From contig NZ_JAGIOI010000001.1 of assembly GCF_017876675.1 (NCBI RefSeq), positions 1,054,001-1,118,000 of the forward strand: a stretch of DNA of 64,000 bases. Reading direction: 5' to 3'. Within the stretch, counting starts at the first letter, position 1; every line of letters begins with the position of its first letter. The notes beneath the pieces are model-generated. The model did not search any database. It worked only from the letters and a program-made list of their open reading frames with translations, and had not been told where the DNA came from. This document shows, in pieces, positions 1-10,030 of the stretch. The stretch comes from Arthrobacter stackebrandtii. Its GTDB lineage: Bacteria > Actinomycetota > Actinomycetes > Actinomycetales > Micrococcaceae. The position numbers and the translations under genes were made by a program.

Positions 1-1711
<1,711 letters not shown>

Positions 1712-1871
1712 TAACTAAACAGACACACACAACCACACCGGAAAAAGGCGACAGCTGCGTGCACTAAATTCGAAACCAGCTAAACGATCATGCATCACCA
1801 CAGGGGCGGCAACACACAACCAAATAACCAATCAAATAAATAAATTGGTATCAATAAAACTTGGCACACTA

Positions 1872-1889
1872 TTGAGTTCTCAAACAACA
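1872..1889 (-). promoter_or_regulatory. rrn leader boxA-like antitermination element
   Basis: On the minus strand the leader reads TGTTGTTTGAGAACTCAA. This matches the boxA-type element known from mycobacterial rrn leaders, where NusB/NusE load for antitermination. It sits about 75 nt downstream of the predicted -10 box and 160 nt upstream of mature 16S. The rest of the leader (1712-1963) contains no gene. Confidence 0.65.
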
Positions 1890-1963
1890 ACCACACCCAG
1901 CCACACACCCAAACCAAAACAAACGCTTCAGTCCGCGGCGATCAGCACCGGGGCAACTTTTCA

Positions 1964-1993
1964 ATCTTACCCGCATAAATTCTCCGGAGTCAA
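1964..1993 (-). promoter_or_regulatory. rrn promoter
   Basis: The minus strand has -35 TTGACT (1993-1988), an 18-nt spacer and -10 TAAGAT (1969-1964), a close match to the housekeeping sigma consensus. It is the strongest promoter-like sequence between glgB and the 16S gene. Further promoters could lie upstream toward 2100. Confidence 0.7.
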
Positions 1994-2112
1994 ATCCGTG
2001 ATTTCGACCGGTTCAAACTCTCATTTGAACACAATTCAGTGGGCCCTTTTCGAGGCCATTGATTTGGTCTTGTCCGGATCTGAACGGTTCGTTCAGCGGA
2101 GTACTAACTCTA

Positions 2113-2151
2113 GCACCTCCCCGCCGTGAACACCAAACGGAGGGGAGGTGC
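2113..2151. terminator. Hairpin between glgB and rrn
   Basis: GCACCTCCCC (2113-2122) pairs perfectly with GGGGAGGTGC (2142-2151) across a 19-nt loop, about 20 nt past the glgB stop. There is no clear U-tract on the minus strand, so it may be an imperfect intrinsic terminator or an mRNA end-protecting hairpin. Confidence 0.5.
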
Positions 2152-2169
2152 CCAAAAATTCCCCGGGTT

Positions 2170-4368
2170 CTAGGCGTTTTTGGGTGCCAAATACAGTGCT
2201 GCGAGGGGCGGCACCCTCAGGGTCACAGTGTGGTCCTGGCCATCCCAGGGAAGCCGCTTGGCGGAGAGACCGCCGATGTTCCGGACATCCGATCCGCCGT
2301 ACTCGGCAAGATCGGTGTTCAGGACCTCCTTCCACACCCCTCCGGCCGGGACCCCGACGTTGAAATCCTCGTAGGCGACGCCGGCAAAGTTGAATACGCA
2401 CACAAGCGGGTTCCCGGCCTTGTCCCACCTGACGAAGGAGAGCACGTTGTGGGCCGTGTCCCCGCCGTTGATCCAGGTGAAGCCCTCCGGGACATTGTCC
2501 AGTTCAAAGAGCGCGGGGTTGCCGGCATAACTGCGGTTCAGTTCGCGGACAAGTTGCTGGACCCCTTCGTGGGCAGGGTTCTCCGTCAGCCACCAATCGA
2601 GGCCGTGCTGTTCACTCCATTCCGCTTCCTGGGCAAACTCGGTTCCCATGAAGATCAGCTGCTTGCCCGGGTGGGCCCACTGGAACGCCAGGTAGGCGCG
2701 CAAGTTGGCGAGCTGCTGCCACCGGTCCCCCGGCATCTTGCGCAGAAGGGATCCCTTGCCGTGCACCACCTCATCGTGGCTGATGGGCAGCAGGAAGTTC
2801 TCGGTAAACGCGTAGACCAGGGAGAACGTGATTTGGTTGTGGTGCCAGCCCCGGTTGACCGGGTCCTCCGCCATGTACTTGAGCGAGTCGTGCATCCAGC
2901 CCATGTTCCACTTGATGCCGAAGCCCAGCCCCCCACCGCTGGTGGGGGCGGTGACACCGGCAAAGGCCGTGGATTCTTCGGCGATGGTGACAATGCCGGG
3001 GTTGCGCCGGTAGGCGGTGGCGTTCATTTCCTGCAGGAAGCTGATGGCTTCCAGGTTCTCGCGGCCGCCAAAGCGGTTGGGGCTCCAGGCGCCGTCATCA
3101 CGCGAATAGTCCAGGTACAGCATGGATGCGACTGCATCCACCCGCAGCCCGTCGATGTGGAACTCCTCAAGCCAGTACAGCGCATTGGCGACCAGGAAGT
3201 TCCGCACTTCGTTGCGGCCGAAGTCAAAGATCAGCGTGCCCCAGTCGGGGTGCTCCCCCAACTGCGGATCGGCATGCTCATATTGTGCGCCGCCGTTGAA
3301 CCTGGCCAGCGCCCACTCATCCTTGGGGAAGTGCGCCGGCACCCAGTCCATGATGACGCCGATGCCGGCCTGGTGCAGGGAGTCGACGAGGAACCTGAAG
3401 TCGTCGGGATGCCCAAACCGGGAGGTCGGAGCATAGTAGGAAGTGACCTGGTAACCCCAGGAACCTCCAAAGGGGTGCTCTGCCACGGGCATCAGTTCCA
3501 CGTGGGTGAAGCCGAGCCACCGGGTGTACTCCACCAGCTCCTTGGCCAGCTCACGGTAGCTGAGCTCGGGCCGCCACGACCCGAGGTGCACCTCATACAC
3601 ACTCATCGGCGCATTGTGCGGGTCTGTCGCCGCGCGCCGGGCCATCCAGTCCTGGTCCTTGAAGGCGTAGGAGGATTCCACCACGCGCGACGCCGTCAGC
3701 GGCGGCACCTCTGTACCCTGCGCCATGGGGTCGGCCTTCTGCAGCCACTGCCCCTGTTCGGTCAGGATCTCAAACTTGTAGCGTGCGCCGGCGCCCACGT
3801 CGGGGATGAACAGTTCCCAGATGCCGCTGTTGCCCAGGCTGCGCATGGCGTGTCCGCGCCCGTCCCAGCCGTTGAACTCCCCGACAACCCGCACTGCCCG
3901 CACCGCCGGAACCCAGACGGCGAAGCTGACGCCGCTGACCTCGCCCAGGGAGGAGTGGTAGCGCTGCACATGGGCGCCAAGGACGGTCCACAGGGTCTCG
4001 TGGCGCCCCTCTCCGATGAGGTGCAGGTCAACTTCGCCCACGGTGGGTAGGTAACGGTAGGGGTCATCGGTGCGGTGCGAACCCTGGCCGTAGTCGACGT
4101 CGATCCGGTAGTCGGGCACGTGGCCGGCCTCGTCCACAGGAACGACCGCAACCCAGATTCCGCCGTGCTCGTGGACCATGGGAAACACCCCGGCGCCGGT
4201 CTTCACCGCGACACCCGTGGCCAGGTGGCGGAGGGTGCGGATGGTGGCAAAATCCTCCCCGGCGAGGTGTGCGCCCAGCACTGAGTGCGGCGCATAGTAG
4301 CTTCCGGCCGAAATTTGGGCCAGGATTTCTTCGCTGACCGCCAGAGGGGCAATTTTTTTCAGTGCCAT
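2170..4368 (-). CDS. glgB: 1,4-alpha-glucan branching enzyme GlgB
   Basis: 732 residues, the usual GlgB size. GlgB (GH13) cuts alpha-1,4 chains and re-attaches them by alpha-1,6 bonds; in this operon it branches the glucan made by GlgE. The order is an N-terminal beta-sandwich, a CBM48 module (about 120-220) and the GH13 barrel. Catalytic motif GLRVDAVAS puts the nucleophile near D411; IVTIAEEST and ISHDEVVHG supply the acid and stabiliser. The start MALKKIAPLAV is chosen because ATG 4368-4366 lies one base after the mak stop (TGA 4372-4370) with AGGAAAG just upstream. The open frame runs further upstream, but that part overlaps mak out of frame and is not GlgB-like. It is the last gene of glgE-treS-mak-glgB. 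Confidence 0.96.
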   Translation of the reverse strand: MALKKIAPLAVSEEILAQISAGSYYAPHSVLGAHLAGEDFATIRTLRHLATGVAVKTGAGVFPMVHEHGGIWVAVVPVDEAGHVPDYRIDVDYGQGSHRTDDPYRYLPTVGEVDLHLIGEGRHETLWTVLGAHVQRYHSSLGEVSGVSFAVWVPAVRAVRVVGEFNGWDGRGHAMRSLGNSGIWELFIPDVGAGARYKFEILTEQGQWLQKADPMAQGTEVPPLTASRVVESSYAFKDQDWMARRAATDPHNAPMSVYEVHLGSWRPELSYRELAKELVEYTRWLGFTHVELMPVAEHPFGGSWGYQVTSYYAPTSRFGHPDDFRFLVDSLHQAGIGVIMDWVPAHFPKDEWALARFNGGAQYEHADPQLGEHPDWGTLIFDFGRNEVRNFLVANALYWLEEFHIDGLRVDAVASMLYLDYSRDDGAWSPNRFGGRENLEAISFLQEMNATAYRRNPGIVTIAEESTAFAGVTAPTSGGGLGFGIKWNMGWMHDSLKYMAEDPVNRGWHHNQITFSLVYAFTENFLLPISHDEVVHGKGSLLRKMPGDRWQQLANLRAYLAFQWAHPGKQLIFMGTEFAQEAEWSEQHGLDWWLTENPAHEGVQQLVRELNRSYAGNPALFELDNVPEGFTWINGGDTAHNVLSFVRWDKAGNPLVCVFNFAGVAYEDFNVGVPAGGVWKEVLNTDLAEYGGSDVRNIGGLSAKRLPWDGQDHTVTLRVPPLAALYLAPKNA

Positions 4369-4369
4369 G

Positions 4370-5854
4370 TCACACCACTTTCCTAGAATGAAACAATTCC
4401 CGCACCGCATTGACCGGCACCCACGCCCAGCCGGGCCTGTTTTGCAATTCGTAAACCACCTCGTAAAGCGCCTTGTCCAGCCACAATGCCACGAAAAGGG
4501 GGTCGGTGCGTGAAATCCCCGCCTGCATGACGTCCTCGTACCCTTCCAGGAACGCCCGGGAGCAGTCCTGCACCCACTGTGCGGCTGTTTCGACGGGTTC
4601 AGTTCCGGCGCGGGCCTGTGCACCTGCGTAGTCAAAGGAACGCAGCATGCCCGCGAGGTCGCGCTGCACCACGTCCGGACGGCCGCGTTCGGCCAACGGG
4701 CGCAACGGCTCGCCTTCAAAGTCCAGGAAATACCACCCGCTCCCCGGCTCCTCTTCCCGGAACAGCAGTTGCCCCAGGTGCAGGTCGCCGTGGATGCGCT
4801 GCAGCGGCGGCAGGGCCTTTATTTGGTTCAGTTGTGCCACAACTTCCTGCAGCTGGTCCCCGTAGGGCCCGACGGCGGGGCCCGCAACTTTCCATGAGCC
4901 CTCCAGCCGGGTGCCGATCGCCCGCGTGAAGTCCTCCACGGCGGCACCGCGTCCGGGCACGCCGGGCATCCGTTCGCGCATGGCTGTGTGGAGCCTGGCC
5001 AGTTCAGTGCCAATGGCCCGGGCGTGGGCAGTAAAGTCGGCGCCCGGTCCGGCCGCTGCCAGGGCAACTGCCCAGCCGTCCGTGGCCCCGGCCAGGAAGT
5101 CATGGACCCCAAAAAGTGTTGCCCCGCCGGGTGTCCAGTTGGCCGCCGCCTGAAGGGCGGGCACGTGGACAGGCGGACCGGCGGCCAGGGCGCGGCCAAC
5201 GTCGACTTCAGGGTGCAGGCCCCGGTGCAGGACTCGGAAGAACTTGGCAATCAGCTGCCGTCCGCCCACATCAAAGACGACCGAGCTGTTGGACTGCTCG
5301 GATGTCACCAGCGCGGCGGAGCCGAGCTCTTCTCCCCCGTCCGGCTGCCAGGCCGGGTTGCGCCACAGCTGCACGCCTGGCAGCCCGGTGGTGCCCGCCG
5401 CGACGGACAGCCAGGCCTGCACGAAGCGGCGGTCCGCCAGCCCGTCGAAGACCCAGGCGCCAGGCAGACCAGCCTGCGGCGCCAGCCACCCAATGCAGGC
5501 GGGCGAATCGGCTGCGGCAGCCGCGGCGTCGGGCCCGCCGCCGGGGGTGCCCGCGGCACCCAGGGTTCCCGTATGTGGCACAGGCGCGCCATCTTGGGCA
5601 ATGCTCAGGGGCAGCTGCAGCAAAAGGCCGGATCCGGCGTCGTGCGGGGAAGCGGCGGGCCCGTCCTGGCCGGGATCGGAGTCAGGGGGAAAGTCCACCG
5701 TGACGAGCAGGACCAGCAGCCGGACGGCGGGGTCGGGGGACGGCAGCTCGATGCGGCCGGCAACGCTCAGCCGCGCTCCGCCGATGCCCTTGCGCGGGTA
5801 CCAGCGCTGGTGCGGCAGCCAGTCCGCCAGCAGGTCCAGCAGCGGCCCCGCCAT
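4370..5854 (-). CDS. mak: Maltokinase
   Basis: 494 residues. It phosphorylates maltose with ATP to maltose-1-phosphate, the donor for GlgE. The N-terminal cap motif LPHQRWYPRKG is typical of the maltokinase/Pep2 family. The kinase-like C-terminal lobe has the catalytic loop IHGDLHLGQLLF (D about 357) followed by YFLDFEGEP as the metal-binding DFG-like motif. It is somewhat longer than mycobacterial Mak (about 455), mostly through Ala/Gly/Pro-rich loops in the first 130 residues. The start ATG (5854-5852) overlaps the treS TGA by one base, so the genes are translationally coupled. TreS upstream provides the maltose. Confidence 0.93.
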   Translation of the reverse strand: MAGPLLDLLADWLPHQRWYPRKGIGGARLSVAGRIELPSPDPAVRLLVLLVTVDFPPDSDPGQDGPAASPHDAGSGLLLQLPLSIAQDGAPVPHTGTLGAAGTPGGGPDAAAAAADSPACIGWLAPQAGLPGAWVFDGLADRRFVQAWLSVAAGTTGLPGVQLWRNPAWQPDGGEELGSAALVTSEQSNSSVVFDVGGRQLIAKFFRVLHRGLHPEVDVGRALAAGPPVHVPALQAAANWTPGGATLFGVHDFLAGATDGWAVALAAAGPGADFTAHARAIGTELARLHTAMRERMPGVPGRGAAVEDFTRAIGTRLEGSWKVAGPAVGPYGDQLQEVVAQLNQIKALPPLQRIHGDLHLGQLLFREEEPGSGWYFLDFEGEPLRPLAERGRPDVVQRDLAGMLRSFDYAGAQARAGTEPVETAAQWVQDCSRAFLEGYEDVMQAGISRTDPLFVALWLDKALYEVVYELQNRPGWAWVPVNAVRELFHSRKVV

Positions 5855-7641
5855 CAGTACCCGAACTCCGACCCGGTGATGACGGGCAGCGCCTGGGTCT
5901 GCGTGGAGAGCGTGTTGGAGGCCTGCGAGCGCACGCGGAGCCAGAAGAAGTCGTAGGAGCCGAGGGTCAGGGTGAGCTGGCCGTCGTCGCCGATGCCCGG
6001 GAAGATGTCCGAGCCGAAGAGGTCACGCAGGCCGCGGCCGGCGAGCGCGGGCAGTTGGATGCTGGCGGCGGACGGGTGTTGGGAGAGGTTGTAGACGCAG
6101 AGGACGGATTCAGGTCCTTCCCCTTCAACGTTGCCCACCGGCAGGACGCGGAGGAACGCCAGGACGGAGTCGTGGGAGGTGGCAACGTGCTCGTAGCGGC
6201 CCAGGCCGAAGGCGGGGTGGGCCCGGCGGACGCTGAGGATCTGCTTGGTCCAGTGCAGGAGCGAGCTGCCGTGGGCCATCTGCGCTTCCACGTTGACGTG
6301 GTTGTAGTGGTAAACGAGCGACTGCACGACGGGGAGGAAAAGCTTGCCGGGGTCGGCGCTGGAGAAGCCGGCGTTGCGGTCGGGGTTCCACTGCATGGGG
6401 GTGCGGGAGGCGTCGCGGTCGTTGAGCCAGATGTTGTCGCCCATGCCGATCTCATCCCCGTAATAGAGGAAGGGGCTGCCGGGCAGGGCGAGCAACAGGG
6501 CGTTGATGAGCTCCATCTCGGCGCGGGAGTTGTCCAGCAAAGGTGCCAGCCGCCGTCGTATGCCAATGTTGGCCTGCATCCGCGAATCCGGGGCATACCA
6601 GCCCAGCATGGCCTCGCGCTCGGTGGGCGTGACCATCTCCAGCGTGAGCTCGTCATGGTTGCGCAGGAACGTCCCCCACTGGGCGCCGTGCGGAATGCCC
6701 GGGGTGCTGGCCAGCGTGTCGATGATGGGCGCGGCCTTCTGGTCGCGGAGCGCGTAGTAGAGGCGGGGCATGATGGGGAAATGGAAGGCCATGTGGCATT
6801 CCGGGGCCTCTTCGGTGCCGAAGTAGTCCACAACCTCGTCCGGCATCTGGTTGGCCTCGGCGACGATGATGCGGCCGGGGAACTCCCTGTCCACCATGGC
6901 GCGCAGCTCCGCGAGGAACTGGTGGGTTTCCGGCAGGTTCTCGCAGTTGGTGCCGTCCTCGGCGTACAGGTACGGGATGGCGTCGGCTCGGAAGCCGTCG
7001 ATGCCCTGGGCGAGCCAGAAGCGGGCCACGTCCATGACGGCCTCGCACACGGCCGGGTTGCGGAAGTTCAGGTCCGGCTGGTGGCTGAAGAAGCGGTGCC
7101 AGAAGAACTGGCGGCGGATGGGGTCGAACGTCCAGTTGGACTCCTCCGTGTCCACGAAGATGATGCGCGCGTCCTGGTAGAGCTCCGTGGTGTCGGACCA
7201 CATGTAGAAGTCGCCGTAGGGCCCCTCGGGGTCTTCCCGGGAGGCCTTGAACCACTCGTGTTCATCGGAGGTGTGGTTGATGGGCAGGTCGATGATGATC
7301 CGCATGCCGCGCTCGTGGACCTGCGTGACGAGCGACTTGAAGTTGCCCAGCGTGCCGTAGCTGTCCATGACGGCGTTGAAGTCCCGGACGTCGTAGCCGC
7401 CGTCTCGCAGGGGCGAGTCAAAGAAGGGCGGCAGCCACAGGCAGTCGATGCCCAGCCACTGCAGGTAGTCCAGCCGGGCGATCAGCCCGTCGAAGTCCCC
7501 GGTCCCGTCCCCGTTGGCGTCGGCGAAGCTCTGGACCAGGACTTCATAGAAAACGGCCTTCCGGTACCAGTGCAGGTCATGCGCCACGCCGGGCGCATTC
7601 AGGTTGAACTGCGGTGCACTGTTGCTGAACGTGAAGGCCAT
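5854..7641 (-). CDS. treS: Trehalose synthase / maltose-trehalose isomerase
   Basis: 595 residues, the normal TreS size. It interconverts trehalose and maltose by intramolecular rearrangement of the glycosidic bond and usually complexes with Mak. The GH13_16 barrel starts at WYRKAVFYEVLVQSF; IDGFRADAIPYLY carries the nucleophile (about D220), IIVAEANQMP the acid/base Glu and FLRNHDELTLE the third acidic residue. The start MAFTFSNSAP (ATG 7641) lies 4 nt after the glgE stop. A longer open frame upstream overlaps glgE in another frame and has no TreS similarity. The gene overlaps mak by one base. Confidence 0.95.
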   Translation of the reverse strand: MAFTFSNSAPQFNLNAPGVAHDLHWYRKAVFYEVLVQSFADANGDGTGDFDGLIARLDYLQWLGIDCLWLPPFFDSPLRDGGYDVRDFNAVMDSYGTLGNFKSLVTQVHERGMRIIIDLPINHTSDEHEWFKASREDPEGPYGDFYMWSDTTELYQDARIIFVDTEESNWTFDPIRRQFFWHRFFSHQPDLNFRNPAVCEAVMDVARFWLAQGIDGFRADAIPYLYAEDGTNCENLPETHQFLAELRAMVDREFPGRIIVAEANQMPDEVVDYFGTEEAPECHMAFHFPIMPRLYYALRDQKAAPIIDTLASTPGIPHGAQWGTFLRNHDELTLEMVTPTEREAMLGWYAPDSRMQANIGIRRRLAPLLDNSRAEMELINALLLALPGSPFLYYGDEIGMGDNIWLNDRDASRTPMQWNPDRNAGFSSADPGKLFLPVVQSLVYHYNHVNVEAQMAHGSSLLHWTKQILSVRRAHPAFGLGRYEHVATSHDSVLAFLRVLPVGNVEGEGPESVLCVYNLSQHPSAASIQLPALAGRGLRDLFGSDIFPGIGDDGQLTLTLGSYDFFWLRVRSQASNTLSTQTQALPVITGSEFGY

Positions 7642-7645
7642 GGCG

Positions 7646-9877
7646 CTAACGCCTGATGTGCAGGATGTGGGCCGGTTCCATGTGCGCGTCCAGCCGGAAG
7701 TAGTTCCTCTTGCCCCAGTTCCAGGTGGCCCCCGTGACGAGGTCATCCACAATGAAAGTCCCGTCCGGGGAAAGCCCGTCCAGGTGGAGTGCGTCGAGGT
7801 CCAGTATGACCTCCCCCTCCCGCATGCTGTGGGGGTCCACGTTGATGACCACGATGATGGTGTCCTTGCGGGCCGGCTCCGTGTCCGTGGCGGCGACGGC
7901 CTTGTGCTTGCTGAACACGAGCGTGGCCTCATCAGTGCTTTCGTGCAGGCTCAGGTTTTGCAGGTCCAGCAGGGCGGGGTGGGCGCGGCGGATCCCGTTC
8001 AGCAGGGTGATGAACGGGGCCAGTGACTTCCCGGCAGCCTCGGCGGCGGCGAAGTCACGGTCCTTGTACTCATACTTCTCGTTGTCGATGTTCTCCTCGG
8101 AACCCGGGCGGGCCACGTGTTCATACAGTTCGTAGCCGGCGTACATGCCCCACAGCGGGCTGGACATGGCCGCCAGGATGGCTCGGATCTTGAACGCGGC
8201 CGGCCCGCCGTACTGCAGGTATTCGGTGAGGATGTCCGGGGTGTTGACGAAGAAATTGGGGCGGAAGTAGCCGGCGGATTCGCGGCTCACATGCACCAGG
8301 TACTCCTCCAGCTCTTCCTTGGTGTTGCGCCAGGTGAAGTAGCTGTACGACTGCTGGAACCCCGCACGCCCCAGGGCGGCCATCATGGCGGGCCGGGTGA
8401 AGGCCTCGGCGAGGAAGACGACGTCGGGCCTCTCTGCGTTGATGGTGCCGATGAGCCACTCCCAGAACCAGACCGGCTTGGTGTGCGGGTTGTCCACCCG
8501 GAAGATCCGCACGCCGCGCTCCACCCATAGGCGCACAATGCGCAGGATCTCCGCGCTGAGCCCGGCAGGGTCATTGTCAAAGTTCAGCGGGTAGATGTCC
8601 TGGTATTTTTTGGGTGGATTCTCGGCGTAGGCGATGGTGCCGTCCACGCGCGTGGTGAACCATTCCGGGTGCGCGGCGGCCCAAGGGTGGTCGGGGGCGC
8701 ACTGCAGGGCCAGGTCCAGGGCAACCTCGAGGTCCAGCTCACTGGCGGCCTCCACGAAGGCCGCGAAATCCGCCTCCGTGCCGAGGTCCGGGTGGATGGC
8801 GTCATGCCCGCCGTCCGCCGAGCCGATGGCCCACGGCGAACCCGGATCCGCCGGCCCCGCCACCAGCGAATTGTTGGGGCCCTTGCGGTTGATGGTGCCG
8901 ATGGGGTGGATGGGCGGCAGGTAGACCACGTCGAACCCCATCGCGGCGACGGCCGGGAGCCGGTGCGCGGCGGTGCGGAAGTTCCCGCTGGTCCACTCCC
9001 CCGTCTCGGGGTGGCGGCGGGCACCCTCCGAGCGCGGGAAAAACTCATACCAGGCGCCGCGGCCGGCGGCGTCGCGCTCCACAAGCAGCGGGTACTTTTC
9101 GCTGCGGGTCACCAGGTCCCGGAGCGGATGGCGCACGACGGCGGCGCGCACCTCCTTGCCGGTGCCGGCGGCCAGGCGGTCGTTGGTGTTCAGGGACGTG
9201 TCCCCCAGGGTTCGGGCGGCCTGCTTGAAGATTTTGGCCTGCTCCGGGGCGGCCGCCTTGGCCTCCCTGGCCGCGTTGCCCAGCAGCAGCGCGCCCTCGG
9301 CCAGCATGACGTCCTCGTCCACGCCGGCGTTGATCTTGACCTGGGCGTTGTGCGCCCACGTGGCGTACAGGTCCGTCCAGCCCTCCACAGCAAAGCTCCA
9401 GCTGCCCTCCGCTGCGGGGGTGAGCACCCCTTCCCAGGAATCCGTGCCCTTGGCCCCGGGGGCCATGGCGGCGCGCTGTGCCTCGCTGCCGTCGGGTGCG
9501 AACAGGATGGCCGTGGCGCCCAGGACGTCGTGGCCGTCGCGGAACACCACGGCGCTGACGCGCACGTCGGCACCGCGGATCCCCTTGGCCGGGAAGGCGC
9601 CGCCCTCAATGACGGGCTGGACGTTGGTTACCGGAATCCGGCCAAAGCGCAGGCCCTCACGGGGGTCGGCGCCCGGGGCCTTGGCGGCCTCTGATGCGGG
9701 GGTGTCCGCGGCGGGGGCGGCCGCGGCCCTCCTCCCGGCAGCGGCAGCCGCCGCGGCGGGCACAGCGGAAGGCGGGACGGGCGCCGTCGTGCCTGGCCTT
9801 GAAACAGCGCCATCCCCGGAAGCGGTGGCCGGGGCTGCGGCGGCGGGCACTTTGGGCGAAGGCTGGGATGTACTCAC
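7646..9877 (-). CDS. glgE: Alpha-1,4-glucan:maltose-1-phosphate maltosyltransferase GlgE
   Basis: 743 residues. GlgE (GH13_3) transfers maltosyl units from maltose-1-phosphate to the growing alpha-1,4-glucan. The barrel has VRIFRVDNPHTKP with the nucleophile near D462, VVFLAEAFTRP with the acid/base near E491, and the GlgE phosphate-site segment KYQDIYPLNFD. The first ~72 residues are an Ala/Pro-rich low-complexity tail before the conserved start at GLRFGRIPVTNVQPVIEGG. GTG 9877 is preferred because TAACGT lies 7 nt upstream in leaderless geometry. This is the first gene of the glgE-treS-mak-glgB operon and diverges from glgP. Confidence 0.95.
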   Translation of the reverse strand: MSTSQPSPKVPAAAAPATASGDGAVSRPGTTAPVPPSAVPAAAAAAAGRRAAAAPAADTPASEAAKAPGADPREGLRFGRIPVTNVQPVIEGGAFPAKGIRGADVRVSAVVFRDGHDVLGATAILFAPDGSEAQRAAMAPGAKGTDSWEGVLTPAAEGSWSFAVEGWTDLYATWAHNAQVKINAGVDEDVMLAEGALLLGNAAREAKAAAPEQAKIFKQAARTLGDTSLNTNDRLAAGTGKEVRAAVVRHPLRDLVTRSEKYPLLVERDAAGRGAWYEFFPRSEGARRHPETGEWTSGNFRTAAHRLPAVAAMGFDVVYLPPIHPIGTINRKGPNNSLVAGPADPGSPWAIGSADGGHDAIHPDLGTEADFAAFVEAASELDLEVALDLALQCAPDHPWAAAHPEWFTTRVDGTIAYAENPPKKYQDIYPLNFDNDPAGLSAEILRIVRLWVERGVRIFRVDNPHTKPVWFWEWLIGTINAERPDVVFLAEAFTRPAMMAALGRAGFQQSYSYFTWRNTKEELEEYLVHVSRESAGYFRPNFFVNTPDILTEYLQYGGPAAFKIRAILAAMSSPLWGMYAGYELYEHVARPGSEENIDNEKYEYKDRDFAAAEAAGKSLAPFITLLNGIRRAHPALLDLQNLSLHESTDEATLVFSKHKAVAATDTEPARKDTIIVVINVDPHSMREGEVILDLDALHLDGLSPDGTFIVDDLVTGATWNWGKRNYFRLDAHMEPAHILHIRR

Positions 9878-9884
9878 AATCTAG

Positions 9885-9890
9885 ACGTTA
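9885..9890 (-). promoter_or_regulatory. glgE -10 box, leaderless
   Basis: TAACGT on the minus strand, then 7 nt, then GTG 9877. Transcription would start at or next to the start codon. No convincing -35 was found. Confidence 0.5.
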
Positions 9891-10017
9891 GCGACTCCCG
9901 GCCCGGATTGCTAAGGTTTGCGGCGATTAGGGCCCCGCGGCGCGTCACGGGTGGACGGCGGCGCGTAACAAGCGCCAAATTTGTCACAGCTTGTGTCGGG
10001 GCACGGCGGCGGTGGGC

Positions 10018-10023
10018 TAGTGT
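10018..10023 (+). promoter_or_regulatory. glgP -10 box, leaderless
   Basis: TAGTGT, then 7 nt, then ATG 10031. There is no Shine-Dalgarno sequence before the ATG. TTGTGT upstream is 21 nt away, too far for a good -35. Confidence 0.5.
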
Positions 10024-10030
10024 GACCGGC

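Noticed and set aside
2059-4050. 663-residue plus-strand open frame
   Set aside because: It lies antisense to glgB and exists because high-GC third positions remove stop codons. It has no family features.
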